From: Streptomyces sp. V1I1
GTDB taxonomy: Bacteria; Actinomycetota; Actinomycetes; Streptomycetales; Streptomycetaceae
Assembly (NCBI RefSeq): GCF_030817355.1
Contig: NZ_JAUSZH010000001.1
Coordinates: 2,474,501-2,538,500, forward strand
DNA length: 64,000 nucleotides
Reading direction: 5' to 3'
Shown here: piece by piece, positions 23,723 through 32,700 of the stretch
Layout of the letters: every line of letters begins with the position of its first letter
How positions within the stretch are numbered: position 1 is the first letter of the stretch
Translations under genes and position numbers: made by a program
The notes under the pieces: generated by a model
What the model saw: only the letters and a program-made list of their open reading frames with translations
What the model was told of the DNA's origin: nothing
Database searches by the model: none

Positions 23723-24372
23723 TGCCGTTCCGCGAGATCAACTCCAGGATGGTCGAGGCGACGGTCGTGCCCGGCCAGAAGATGTTCAGCCAGCGCGGGG
23801 CAATGCTCGCGTACAAGGGCGAGGTTTCGTTCACGCCGAACATCCAGGGCGGCCAGGGCGGCCTTGCGTCGATGATCGGGCGGCGGGTGGCCAATGAGGC
23901 GACGCCGCTGATGACGGTCGAGGGCAGCGGCACGGTGATGTTCGGCCACGGCGGCCATCACATCCAGGTGATCCAGCTGACCGGCGACACCCTGTACGTC
24001 GAGGCGGACCGGCTGCTCGCCTTCGACGGGACCTTGCAGCAGGGCACGATGTTCATGGGCTCGCAGGGCGGGGTCATGGGCATGGTGCGCGGCCAGGTGA
24101 CCGGCCAGGGGCTCTTCACAACCACGCTCAAGGGCCATGGCGCGGTGGCGGTTATGGCACACGGCGGTGTGATCGAGCTGCCGATCACGCCGGGGCGCGC
24201 GGTCCATGTGGACCCGCAGGCGTACGTCGCGCACCACGGTGACGTACGCAACAAGCTCTCCACCGCGCTGGGTTGGCGCGACATGGTGGGGCGCGGCTCG
24301 GGCGAGGCGTTCCAGCTGGAGCTGAGCGGCAGTGGCGCGGTGTACGTACAGGCCTCGGAGGAGAAGCTGTGA
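23722..24372 (+). CDS. AIM24-family protein 2
   Basis: 216 aa, clear paralogue of its upstream neighbour: NIQGGQGGLASMIGRR, GSGTVMFGHGG, DTLYVEADRLLAFDG, GSGEAFQLELSGSGAVYVQ. ATG 23722 overlaps the preceding stop by one base (TGATG) and its own stop overlaps the third gene's GTG (GTGA). The products are therefore made in a coupled way and may form a hetero-oligomer (inference). Confidence 0.85.
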   Translation: MPFREINSRMVEATVVPGQKMFSQRGAMLAYKGEVSFTPNIQGGQGGLASMIGRRVANEATPLMTVEGSGTVMFGHGGHHIQVIQLTGDTLYVEADRLLAFDGTLQQGTMFMGSQGGVMGMVRGQVTGQGLFTTTLKGHGAVAVMAHGGVIELPITPGRAVHVDPQAYVAHHGDVRNKLSTALGWRDMVGRGSGEAFQLELSGSGAVYVQASEEKL

Positions 24373-25151
24373 CCGGTCCTGTGGTCTTCGACCCGATGAC
24401 GCTGCCGAGCGACGACAACGTCAATCCGTACACCTTCTGCGTGGAGCTCAAGAGCAGCCAGTGGTTCCTGCAGAAGGGGAAGATGATCGCCTACTACGGG
24501 CGCATCGACTTCAACGGCATCGGCCACGGCCGGCTCGACCGGCTGCTGCGCACGTCGTTCCACTCGCCGCTGCACGCGAGCGACTGGGTGGTGGCGGAAG
24601 GCAGCGGCAAGATGCTGCTCGCCGACCGTGCCTTCGATGTGAACTCGTACGAACTGGACGAGGGGAATCTGACGATCCGGTCCGGGAATCTGCTGGCGTA
24701 CCAGCCGACCCTGGCGCTGAAGCAGTCGATCGTGCCGGGCTTCCTGACGCTGATCGGCACGGGGAAGTTCGTGGCCGCGTCCAATGGTCCGGTGGTCTTC
24801 ATGGAGCCGCCGATCCGGGTGGATCCGCAGGCGCTGGTGGGCTGGGCGGACTGCCCCTCCCCGTGCCACCACTACGACCACAGCTATATGACGGGCGTGA
24901 TGGGCGGCCTCCGGGCGATGACGGGGATCGGCGGAGCCTCGGGCGAGGAGCACCAGTTCGAGTTCGTCGGCGCCGGAACGGTGCTGCTGCAGTCGACCGA
25001 GGCGCTGATGGCGGAGACGGCGACGGGCGCGGTGCCGCAGCAGGCGGGCGTCCCGGGCGGTCACGCTGGAGCAGGAGCCCCAGGTCAACACGGGTCCACG
25101 CCCCGGCTTCCGGGTCAGCTGGGGGACCTCCAGCGTCGCTTCGGCCTGTGA
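24369..25151 (+). CDS. AIM24-family protein 3
   Basis: About 260 aa, the longest and most divergent of the three. It keeps the GSGKMLLADRA and LTIRSGNLLAYQPTL strands and the C-terminal GEEHQFEFVGAGTVLLQS. It adds a Cys/His segment (CPSPCHHYDHSY, near residues 162-173) that could bind metal, and a ~45-residue Gly/Pro/Gln-rich tail. GTG 24369 overlaps the previous stop. The Cys/His cluster is absent from the other two paralogues. Confidence 0.83.
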   Translation: MTGPVVFDPMTLPSDDNVNPYTFCVELKSSQWFLQKGKMIAYYGRIDFNGIGHGRLDRLLRTSFHSPLHASDWVVAEGSGKMLLADRAFDVNSYELDEGNLTIRSGNLLAYQPTLALKQSIVPGFLTLIGTGKFVAASNGPVVFMEPPIRVDPQALVGWADCPSPCHHYDHSYMTGVMGGLRAMTGIGGASGEEHQFEFVGAGTVLLQSTEALMAETATGAVPQQAGVPGGHAGAGAPGQHGSTPRLPGQLGDLQRRFGL

Positions 25152-25168
25152 GCGGTAGTCTGCGGAGT

Positions 25169-25279
25169 GTGACGTCGAACGCCTGCACCCTTGTGCGCGG
25201 ATCGCTTCTCGTGCAGCTCCTCGCGCGCTGGGTGCCAGGCGTCACACCCCCCGACTTCGTCCGTCTTTCAACTTCTTAG
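25169..25279 (+). CDS. possible 36-codon leaderless ORF before absC
   Basis: GTG 25169 opens a 36-codon frame ending at TAG 25277-25279, inside the absC promoter. TAGTCT (25156-25161) lies 7 bp upstream, the spacing used by leaderless genes nearby. The peptide (start MTSNACTLVRGSLLVQLLAR) resembles nothing I know. The same hexamer could simply be a second absC promoter. Speculative. Confidence 0.25.
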   Translation: MTSNACTLVRGSLLVQLLARWVPGVTPPDFVRLSTS

Positions 25280-25280
25280 G

Positions 25281-25286
25281 TAGAAT
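25281..25286 (+). promoter_or_regulatory. -10 hexamer and possible autoregulatory site for absC
   Basis: TAGAAT lies 6 bp before ATG 25293. It overlaps an imperfect palindrome TTCTTAGGTAGAA (25274-25286), a reasonable MarR-type site for autoregulation. Confidence 0.5.
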
Positions 25287-25292
25287 CCATAT

Positions 25293-25769
25293 ATGGAGAC
25301 CGAGACGGCCACCCGCTGGCTGACCGATGACGAGCAGTGCGCCTGGCGCACCCACCTGGACGTCAGCAGACTGCTGATGCACCAGCTCGAGAAGGACCTC
25401 CAGCCGTTCGGCCTGACCAACAACGACTACGAGATCCTGGTCAACCTCTCCGAGTCGGCGGAGCGGCGGTTGCGGATGAGTGACCTCGCCGCGGCGACGC
25501 TGCAGTCCAAGAGCCGGCTCTCCCACCAGATCACCCGCATGGAGAACGCAGGACTGGTCCGCAGAGAGAACTGCGAGTCGGACCGGCGCGGGCTGTACGC
25601 GGTGCTGACCGAGCAGGGCATGGAGACGATGCAGAAGGTCGCGCCGCATCATGTCGCGTCCGTACGCAAGCACTTCATCGATCTGCTGACGCCGGAGGCG
25701 CTGGCGGACCTGCGGGAGTCGCTGTCGCCGGTGGCCGAGCATCTGCGCGGGCGGCGCGGCAAGCAGTAG
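25293..25769 (+). CDS. absC: AbsC-like MarR-family regulator
   Basis: 158 aa, MarR winged-helix protein (NDYEILVNLSES, MSDLAAATLQSKSRLSHQIT, wing RRENCESDRRGLYAVLTEQG). Length, opening METETATRWLTD and location match my memory of S. coelicolor AbsC (SCO5405), a zinc-responsive pleiotropic regulator needed for antibiotic production under some conditions. That match should be checked by alignment. His and Cys residues suitable for zinc are present (THLDVSRLLMHQ, APHHVASVRKHF, NCES). ATG 25293 is probably leaderless. It follows the AIM24 operon and precedes a decayed sensor kinase. Confidence 0.78.
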   Translation: METETATRWLTDDEQCAWRTHLDVSRLLMHQLEKDLQPFGLTNNDYEILVNLSESAERRLRMSDLAAATLQSKSRLSHQITRMENAGLVRRENCESDRRGLYAVLTEQGMETMQKVAPHHVASVRKHFIDLLTPEALADLRESLSPVAEHLRGRRGKQ

Positions 25770-25785
25770 GCGACGGCAGGAGGCC

Positions 25786-25823
25786 GGTCCGTCAGGCAGC
25801 GGGTCCGTCAGGCAGCGGGTCCG
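25786..25823. repeat. 16-bp tandem duplication beside the decayed kinase
   Basis: GGTCCGTCAGGCAGCG occurs twice plus a partial third copy. A separate 17-bp sequence (CGAACAGCGCGCCGCCC) is duplicated at 25831-25847 and 25883-25899, the second copy inside the kinase remnant. Such duplications point to past rearrangement here. Confidence 0.8.
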
Positions 25824-25856
25824 CGCAGCCCGAACAGCGCGCCGCCCAGAGGCAGC

Positions 25857-26793
25857 TCACACGACTGCGGGGAGCCGGAGTTCGAACAGCGCGCCGCCCG
25901 GCGGGCCCTGGCTCACCGTGAGCGTGCCACCGTGGCGCTGGGCGACGTCTCGGGCGATCGCCAGACCCAGCCCCGCACCGCCGTCGTCCCGGGTGCGGGC
26001 GTCGTCGAGGCGTACGAAGCGCTCGAAGACCGGCTCCCGTTCCGGCTCCGGCACACCCGTGCCGTCGTCGGAACGCCAGCACCACGCTGTCGCCGTCCCT
26101 GCGCACCGATGCGGTGACCAAAGTACGGGCGTGGCGCTGCGCGTTGTCCAGCAGATGGCCCGGCACGCGCGCCAACTGGCCGCGCGAGCCCGTCACTTCG
26201 AGACCGCCGGCCGCGGTGACCGTCACCGGGATGCGGTCCCCGGATCGTTGTGAGGCCTCCTCGCGGACCAGTGCGGCAAGGTCGAGCCGGGACTGCCCCG
26301 GCCGCTCCCCCGCGTCGAGGCGGGCCAGCAGCAGATCTCCCGCGAGCTGCTGCAGTCGTACGGTGTCCGCCACCGCGCCCGGGACAGCCGACAACTCCGG
26401 TTGGGACGCGCCCACTTCGAGCTGGGTCCGCAGCGAGGCGATGGGGCTGCGCAGCTCGTGCGAGGCGTCCGCGACGAAGCGCCGCTGCCGCTCCACCGAC
26501 GCTTCGAGCGCGGCCGGCGTCTCATTGGTCGTACGGGCCAGCCGCGCCACTTCGTAGCGCGAGCCGGGCTCCGGGACGCGCCGGGAGAGGTCCTCGGACG
26601 CGGTGATCGCCGCCATCTCGCTCCTGATGCCCTCGACGGGCTTCAGCGCCCGCCGGGTCACCAGCCACGTCACCGAGCCGACAAGGACGACCACGACGAG
26701 GGCTCCGACGACTGACCTGGGGTAGCTGCCGCCGAGGCCGAGGCTCGCAGCCGGCCTCGGGAGGCACCGGGGGCCTGCGAACCCCGTCGCCTC
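25857..26793 (-). pseudogene. decayed two-component histidine kinase
   Basis: Recognisable parts in order: a transmembrane segment (VVVVLVGSVTWLVTRRALKP), HAMP region, H-box (FVADASHELRSPIASLRTQL), an N-box-like region (VPGHLLDNAQRH), then a one-base shift near 26070. After it the frame resumes with DDGTGVPEPERE and GGAGLGLAIARDVAQRHGG, the ATP-binding G boxes, and stops at 25857. The N-terminal sensor and first membrane helix are missing: the readable frame fades out directly at the MeaB stop. No response regulator is present. S. coelicolor has an intact pair at about this place (from memory), so a deletion plus frameshift is likely. A sequencing error could explain the frameshift but not the truncation. 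Confidence 0.8.
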
Positions 26794-27748
26794 AGCCCTC
26801 CGTCAGGCCCGCCACCAGCTCGTCCGCCGCCGTGTACGGATCCAGCTCCCCCGCCACGATCCGCTCCGCCAGCGACCCAAGCCGCCGGTCCCCGTGCAGG
26901 TCCGCGATCCGTTCCCGCAGCGCCGTCACCGCGATCGTCTCCACCTCGCCCGCCGCGCGGCGGGCCCGGCGGTCGAGGAGCACGCCGTGCTCCTCCATCC
27001 ATGCGCGGTGCTTCTCCAGCGCCTCGACCACCTCGTCGATGCCCTCGCCCCGAGCCGCGACCGTCTTGACGATCGGCGGGCGCCAGTCGCCGGGGCCGCG
27101 GGACTCGCCCAGCCCCAGCATGTGGTTCAGCTCGCGGGCCGTCGCGTCCGCCCCGTCCCGGTCCGCCTTGTTGACGACGTACACATCGCCGATCTCGAGG
27201 ATGCCCGCCTTCGCCGCCTGGATGCCGTCGCCCATCCCGGGCGCGAGAAGGACGACCGACGTGTCCGCCTGGGCCGCGATCTCGACCTCGGACTGGCCGA
27301 CGCCCACCGTCTCCACCAGGATCACGTCGCAGCCGGCCGCGTCCAGGACGCGGATCGCCTGCGGCGCGGCCCAGGCGAGGCCGCCCAGATGCCCGCGCGT
27401 GGCCATCGAGCGGATGTAGACGCCCGGGTCGGACGCGTGCTCCGACATCCGCACCCGGTCGCCGAGCAGAGCTCCGCCCGAGAAGGGCGAGGACGGGTCG
27501 ACGGCCAGGACGCCGACCCGCTTCCCGGCCCGCCGGTACGCCGTCACCAGCGCCGACGTGGATGTCGACTTGCCGACACCCGGCGATCCGGTCAGGCCGA
27601 TCACGTACGCCCCGCCGGTCAGCGGAGCCAGCGCCGCCATCACTTCGCGCAGCTGCGGGGACGCCCCCTCGACGAGTGAGATCAGCCGGGCCACGGCCCG
27701 CGGCCGGCCCTCCCTCGCCTGGGCAACCAGTTGGGGGACGTCCACCAT
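26792..27748 (-). CDS. MeaB/ArgK-family GTPase (mutase chaperone)
   Basis: G3E-family P-loop GTPase, 318 aa, of the type that protects and reactivates B12-dependent acyl-CoA mutases and gates cofactor loading. Walker A GSPGVGKST is at residues 54-62; the segment LVETVGVGQSE and the base-recognition motif NKAD are present. ATG 27748 has AGGAGC upstream and lies 10 bp after the thiolase stop, so the two form an operon. Which mutase it serves is not shown here; IcmA (10 kb away) and a methylmalonyl-CoA mutase elsewhere are the candidates. Confidence 0.9.
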   Translation of the reverse strand: MVDVPQLVAQAREGRPRAVARLISLVEGASPQLREVMAALAPLTGGAYVIGLTGSPGVGKSTSTSALVTAYRRAGKRVGVLAVDPSSPFSGGALLGDRVRMSEHASDPGVYIRSMATRGHLGGLAWAAPQAIRVLDAAGCDVILVETVGVGQSEVEIAAQADTSVVLLAPGMGDGIQAAKAGILEIGDVYVVNKADRDGADATARELNHMLGLGESRGPGDWRPPIVKTVAARGEGIDEVVEALEKHRAWMEEHGVLLDRRARRAAGEVETIAVTALRERIADLHGDRRLGSLAERIVAGELDPYTAADELVAGLTEG

Positions 27749-27758
27749 GTGACTGCTC

Positions 27759-28967
27759 CTACTTGCCGTTGCCCGGGACACGCACGATCAGCGCGTCGCC
27801 CTGCCCGCCGCCACCGCACAGCGCCGCCGCACCCACGCCGCCGCCGCGCCGCTTCAGCTCCAGCGCCAGGTGGAGCACCACCCGCGCGCCGGACATGCCG
27901 ATCGGGTGTCCGAGTGCGATCGCGCCGCCGTTTACATTCACCTTTTCCGGGGACACCCCGAGGTCCTTCATTGACTGCACCAGGACCGAGCCGAACGCCT
28001 CGTTGATCTCGATGAGGTCGAGGTCCTCGACGCCGATGCCCTCCTTGCCGATCGCGTTGCGGATCGCGTTCGACGGCTGCGAGTGCAGGGAGTTGTCCGG
28101 GCCCGCCACATTGCCGTGCGCGCCGACCTCCGCGATCCACTGAAGGCCGAGCTCCTCCGCCTTCGCCTTGCTCATCACCACGACCGCCGCCGCGCCGTCC
28201 GAGATCGGCGACGACGAACCCGCCGTGATCGTGCCGTCCTTGGCGAACGAGGGCCGCAGCTTGCTGAGCGTGTCGGCCGTGGTCTCGGGGCGGATGCCCT
28301 CGTCCTTGGTGCAGACGACCGGGTCGCCCTTGCGCTGGGGGACCTCGATCGGCGTGATCTCGGCCTCGAAGATGCCGTTCTTCTGCGCGGCCGCGGCCCG
28401 CTGGTGCGAGAGCGCCGCGATCTCGTCCTGCTCGCGCCGGCCGATGCCGAGGCGCTTGTTGTGGTTCTCGGTGGACTCGCCCATGGCGATGCCCTCGAAG
28501 GAGTCGGTGAGGCCGTCGTACGCCATCGAGTCGAGCATCTCGATCGCGCCGTACTTGACCCCTTCGCGTGACTTCGGCAGCAGATGCGGCGCGTTGGTCA
28601 TGGACTCCTGGCCGCCTGCGACGATCACGTCGAACTCACCGGCACGGATCAGCTGGTCGGCCAGCGCGATGGCGTCCAGCCCGGAGAGACAGACCTTGTT
28701 GACGGTGAGCGCGGGCACGCTCATCGGGATGCCCGCCTTGACCGCGGCCTGGCGCGCCGGGATCTGCCCTGCCCCGGCCTGCAGCACCTGGCCCATGATC
28801 ACGTACTGCACCTGGTCACCGCCGATGCCCGCCCGGTCCAGCGCCGCCTTGATGGCGAAGCCGCCGAGATCGGCGCCGGAGAAGGATTTGAGCGAGCCGA
28901 GCAGGCGTCCCATGGGCGTACGGGCGCCCGCGACGATCACTGAGGTGTTACCGGTCGTTCCTGACAT
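27759..28967 (-). CDS. acetyl-CoA C-acetyltransferase (thiolase)
   Basis: Condenses or cleaves acetoacetyl-CoA, 402 aa, cytosolic. The catalytic residues of thiolases are all visible: Cys93 in NKVCLSG, the His in [14 protein letters not shown] and the second Cys in [12 protein letters not shown], plus NEAFGSV. ATG 28967 precedes [20 protein letters not shown]. It is the first gene of an operon with the MeaB-type GTPase and is divergent from the methylmalonyl-CoA epimerase gene, sharing a 147-bp promoter region. A 3-hydroxyacyl-CoA dehydrogenase at 44.9 kb could act on its product. Confidence 0.94.
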   Translation of the reverse strand: MSGTTGNTSVIVAGARTPMGRLLGSLKSFSGADLGGFAIKAALDRAGIGGDQVQYVIMGQVLQAGAGQIPARQAAVKAGIPMSVPALTVNKVCLSGLDAIALADQLIRAGEFDVIVAGGQESMTNAPHLLPKSREGVKYGAIEMLDSMAYDGLTDSFEGIAMGESTENHNKRLGIGRREQDEIAALSHQRAAAAQKNGIFEAEITPIEVPQRKGDPVVCTKDEGIRPETTADTLSKLRPSFAKDGTITAGSSSPISDGAAAVVVMSKAKAEELGLQWIAEVGAHGNVAGPDNSLHSQPSNAIRNAIGKEGIGVEDLDLIEINEAFGSVLVQSMKDLGVSPEKVNVNGGAIALGHPIGMSGARVVLHLALELKRRGGGVGAAALCGGGGQGDALIVRVPGNGK

Positions 28968-29114
28968 GAGGCACGATCCCCTTCCAGCGCGAAGCTGAGG
29001 AGTGAACGAGGGTTTACCTCAAATGTACTGAGCGGTACGTGCTGCGGTCACCGGGCAGCCAGTGTGATCGCGCGCACGTTGCGTAACCACGGTCCGGGGC
29101 GCTGCACTGGGGGA

Positions 29115-29543
29115 ATGCTGACGCGAATCGACCACATCGGAATCGCCTGCTTCGACCTCGACAAGACTGTCGAGTTCTACCGGGCCACATACGGCTTCGA
29201 GGTGTTCCACACCGAGATCAACGAGGAGCAGGGCGTACGCGAAGCCATGCTCAAGATCAATGAGACGTCCGACGGCGGCGCCTCCTACCTCCAGCTCCTG
29301 GAGCCGACCCGTGAGGACTCCGCGGTCGGAAAGTGGCTGGCCAAGAACGGTGAGGGGGTCCACCACATCGCCTTCGGCACCGCGGACGTGGACGGTGACG
29401 CACAGTCGATCCGGGACAAGGGTGTGCGTGTTCTCTACGACGAGCCACGTATCGGCTCCATGGGCTCCCGTATCACTTTTCTCCACCCCAAGGACTGCCA
29501 CGGCGTTCTCACCGAACTCGTCACCTCTGCAACCGAGCACTGA
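29115..29543 (+). CDS. mce: methylmalonyl-CoA epimerase
   Basis: Interconverts the 2R and 2S forms of methylmalonyl-CoA, 142 aa, glyoxalase (VOC) fold in two repeats. Metal ligands expected for the family are in place: His7 (DHIGIA), the His in EGVHHIAF and the Glu in HGVLTEL. ATG 29115 follows GGGGG; the open frame continues to 29064 without support. It supplies the S/R conversion needed between propionyl-CoA carboxylase and the mutase. Divergent from thiolase-meaB. Confidence 0.92.
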   Translation: MLTRIDHIGIACFDLDKTVEFYRATYGFEVFHTEINEEQGVREAMLKINETSDGGASYLQLLEPTREDSAVGKWLAKNGEGVHHIAFGTADVDGDAQSIRDKGVRVLYDEPRIGSMGSRITFLHPKDCHGVLTELVTSATEH

Positions 29544-29553
29544 CCTCCGGATT

Positions 29554-29587
29554 CCCGGCCCGGTAGAGTGGGCGATTCCGGGCCGGG
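29554..29587 (+). terminator. stem-loop after mce
   Basis: A perfect 10-bp stem (CCCGGCCCGG at 29554-29563 with CCGGGCCGGG at 29578-29587) starts 10 bp after the mce stop. Its loop contains TAGAGT, so a scy promoter could overlap it. Confidence 0.65.
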
Positions 29588-29710
29588 GCCGGGTCGGGGC
29601 CGCGCCGCGTCCCCTCCGTTGGATCTGTCACCATTCCCCGGGGGGCCGTTCGCCGGCGAACGGTGCTCGTACGGAGAAAGTTGCGACCAGGGGACGGATG
29701 GGACCGCGCA

Positions 29711-32700
29711 GTGCGGGGCTACGAACGCCAGGAGAGCCACCGAGCTGACGACGACCACCTCTCGCGGTTCGAAGCCGAGATGGACCGGCTGAAGACCGAG
29801 CGGGAGAAGGCCGTCCAGCACGCCGAGGACCTCGGTTACCAGGTCGAGGTCTTGCGCGCCAAGCTCCACGAGGCGCGCCGCAACCTCGCCTCCCGTCCTG
29901 CCTACGACAGCGCCGACATCGGCTACCAGGCCGAGCAGCTGCTCCGTAACGCCCAGATCCAGGCCGACCAGCTGCGCTCCGACGCCGAGCGCGAGCTGCG
30001 TGAGGTCCGCGCACAGACCCAGCGCATCCTCCAGGAGCACGCCGAGCACCAGGCCCGCCTCCAGGCCGAGCTGCACTCCGAGGCGGTCCAGCGCCGCCAG
30101 CGCCTGGACCAGGAGCTGGCCGAGCGCCGCCAGACCGTCGAGACGCACGTCAACGAGAACGTCGCCTGGGCCGAGCAACTCCGTGCCCGCACCGAGGCAC
30201 AGGCCCGCCGGCTCCTCGACGAGTCCCGCGCCGAGGCCGAGCAGTCCCTGGCCGCCGCCCGCGCGGAGGCCGCCAGGGTCGCCGAGGAGGCCCGTCAGCG
30301 GCTCGGCTCCGAGGCGGAGTCCGCCCGGTCGGAGGCCGAGGCAATCCTGCTGCGCGCCCGCAAGGACGCCGAACGCCTGCTGAACGCCGCCTCCAACCAG
30401 GCGCAGGAGGCCACCAGCCACGCCGAGCAGCTGCGCTCCTCCACCACCGCCGAGTCGGACCAGGCCCGCCAGCAGGCCGCCGAGTTGAGCCGCACCGCCG
30501 AGCAGCGGATCCAGGAGGCCGAGGAGAAGCTGCGCGAGGCCCGCGCAGAGTCCGAGAAGCTCCTGACCGAGGCCAAGGAGTCGGCGGCCAAGCAGCTGGC
30601 GTCCGCCGAGTCGGTCAACGAGCAGCGCACCCGTACCGCCAAGGCCGAGATCGCCCGGCTGGTCAGCGAGGCCACCAAGGAGTCCGAGGCGCTCAAGGCG
30701 GAGGCCGAGCAGGCGGTCGCCGACGCCCGGGCCGAGGCCGAGAAGCTGGTCGCGGCCGCGGGGGAGAAGGCCCGTACGGTCGCGGCCGAGGACTCCGCGG
30801 CGCAGCTCGCCAAGGCTGCCCGTACCGCCGAGGAGGTCCTGACCAAGGCCTCCGACGACGCCCAGGCCACCACGCGCGCGGCGAGCGAGGAGGCCGAGCG
30901 GATCCGCCGCGAGGCCGAGGCGGAGGCGGACCGGCTGCGCGGCGAGGCCGCCGAGCAGGCCGATCAGCTCAAGGGCGCGGCCAAGGACGACACCAAGGAG
31001 TACCGCGCCAAGACCGTCGAGCTGCAGGAGGAGGCGCGCCGGCTGCGCGGCGAGGCCGAGCAGCTGCGCGCCGAGGCGGTCGCCGAGGGTGAGCGGATCC
31101 GCGGCGAGGCCCGCCGGGAGGCCGTCCAGCAGATCGAGGAGGCGGCCAGTACCGCCGAGGAGCTGCTGACCAAGGCGCGGGCCGACGCCGACGAGATGCG
31201 CGCCACGGCGAGCAGCGACAGCGAGCGGGTCCGCACCGAGGCGATCGAGCGCGCCACCACCCTGCGCAAGCAGGCCGAGGAGACCCTGGAGCGCACCCGC
31301 GCCGAGGCCGAGCGGCTGCGCGCGGATGCCGAGGAGCAGGCGGAGAGCGTCAAGTCCGCGGCCGAGCAGGCCGCGGCCGTACTGCGCGAGGAGGCCGAGC
31401 TCGGCATCGCGGCACGCCAGGCCGAGGCCGCCGAGGAGCTGACCCGGCTGCACACCGAGGCCGAGTCCCGCCTCGCCGCCGCCGAGCAGAACCTCGCCGA
31501 CTCCCGCGGCGAGGCCGAGCGGATCCGCCGCGAGGCCGCCGAGGAGACCGAGCGGCAGCGCGCCGAGGCCGCCGAGCGGATCCGTACGCTCCAGGCGCAG
31601 GCCGAGCACGAGGCCGAGCGGCTGCGTACCGAGGCCGCGTCGGACGCGTCGACCACCCGCGTCGAGGCGGAGAACGTCGCGGTACGGCTGCGCAGCGACG
31701 CGGCCAACGAGGCGGAGCGGCTCAAGAACGAGGCGCAGGACAGCGCCGACCGGCTGCGCGCGGAGGCCGCGGCCGCCGCCGAACGCGTGGGCGCCGAGGC
31801 CGCCGAGGCGCTGGCCGCCGCGCAGGAGGAGGCGAACCGCCGCCGCCGGGAGGCCGAGGAGATCCTCGACTCCGCGCGTGGCGAGGCGGATCAGGAACGC
31901 GAGCTGGCCCGCGAGCAGAGCGAGGAGCTGCTGGCCTCCGCCCGCAAGCGGGTCGAGGAGGCGCAGACCGAGGCACAGCGGCTGGTCGAGGAGGCCGACC
32001 GCCGCGCCACCGAAATGGTTTCCGCCGCCGAGCAGACCGCCCAGCAGGTACGGGACTCGGTCAACGGCCTCCAGGAGCAGGCCGAGCAGGAGATCGCCGG
32101 GCTGCGCTCGGCCGCCGAGCACGCTGCCGACCGCACCAGGACCGAAGCGCAGGAGGAGGCGGACCGGGTCCGCGCCGACGCGTATGCCGAGCGGGAGCGG
32201 GCAGCGGAGGACGCGAGCCGGCTGCGGGCCAGGGCCCAGGAGGAGACCGACGCGGCCAATGCGCTCGCGGAGCGGACCGTCGGGGAGGCGATCACCGAGT
32301 CGGACCGGCTGCGCGCCGACACCGCCGAGTACGCGCAGCGGATGCGTACGGAAGCGACGGACGCGCTCGCCTCGGCCGAGCACGACGCTTCGCGCGCCCG
32401 CGCCGAGGCCCGCGAGGACGCCAACCGCATCCGCTCGGACGCCGCCGCCCAGGCCGACCGGCTCATCGGCGAGGCGTCGAGCGAGAACGAGCGGCTGCGC
32501 AGGGAGGCGGCCGAGGCCCTGTCCGGCGCCGAGCAGGTCAAGGCGGAGGCCGAGGCCGAGGCCGAGCGGCTGCATGCCGCGATCCGCGCGGACGGCGAGC
32601 AGATCCTGGACGAGGCGCGCCAGGCCGCCGACAAGCGCCGTGCCGACGCCGCGGCCCAGGCCGACCAGCTGATCTCCGAGGCGAGCGGCGAGGCCGAGAG

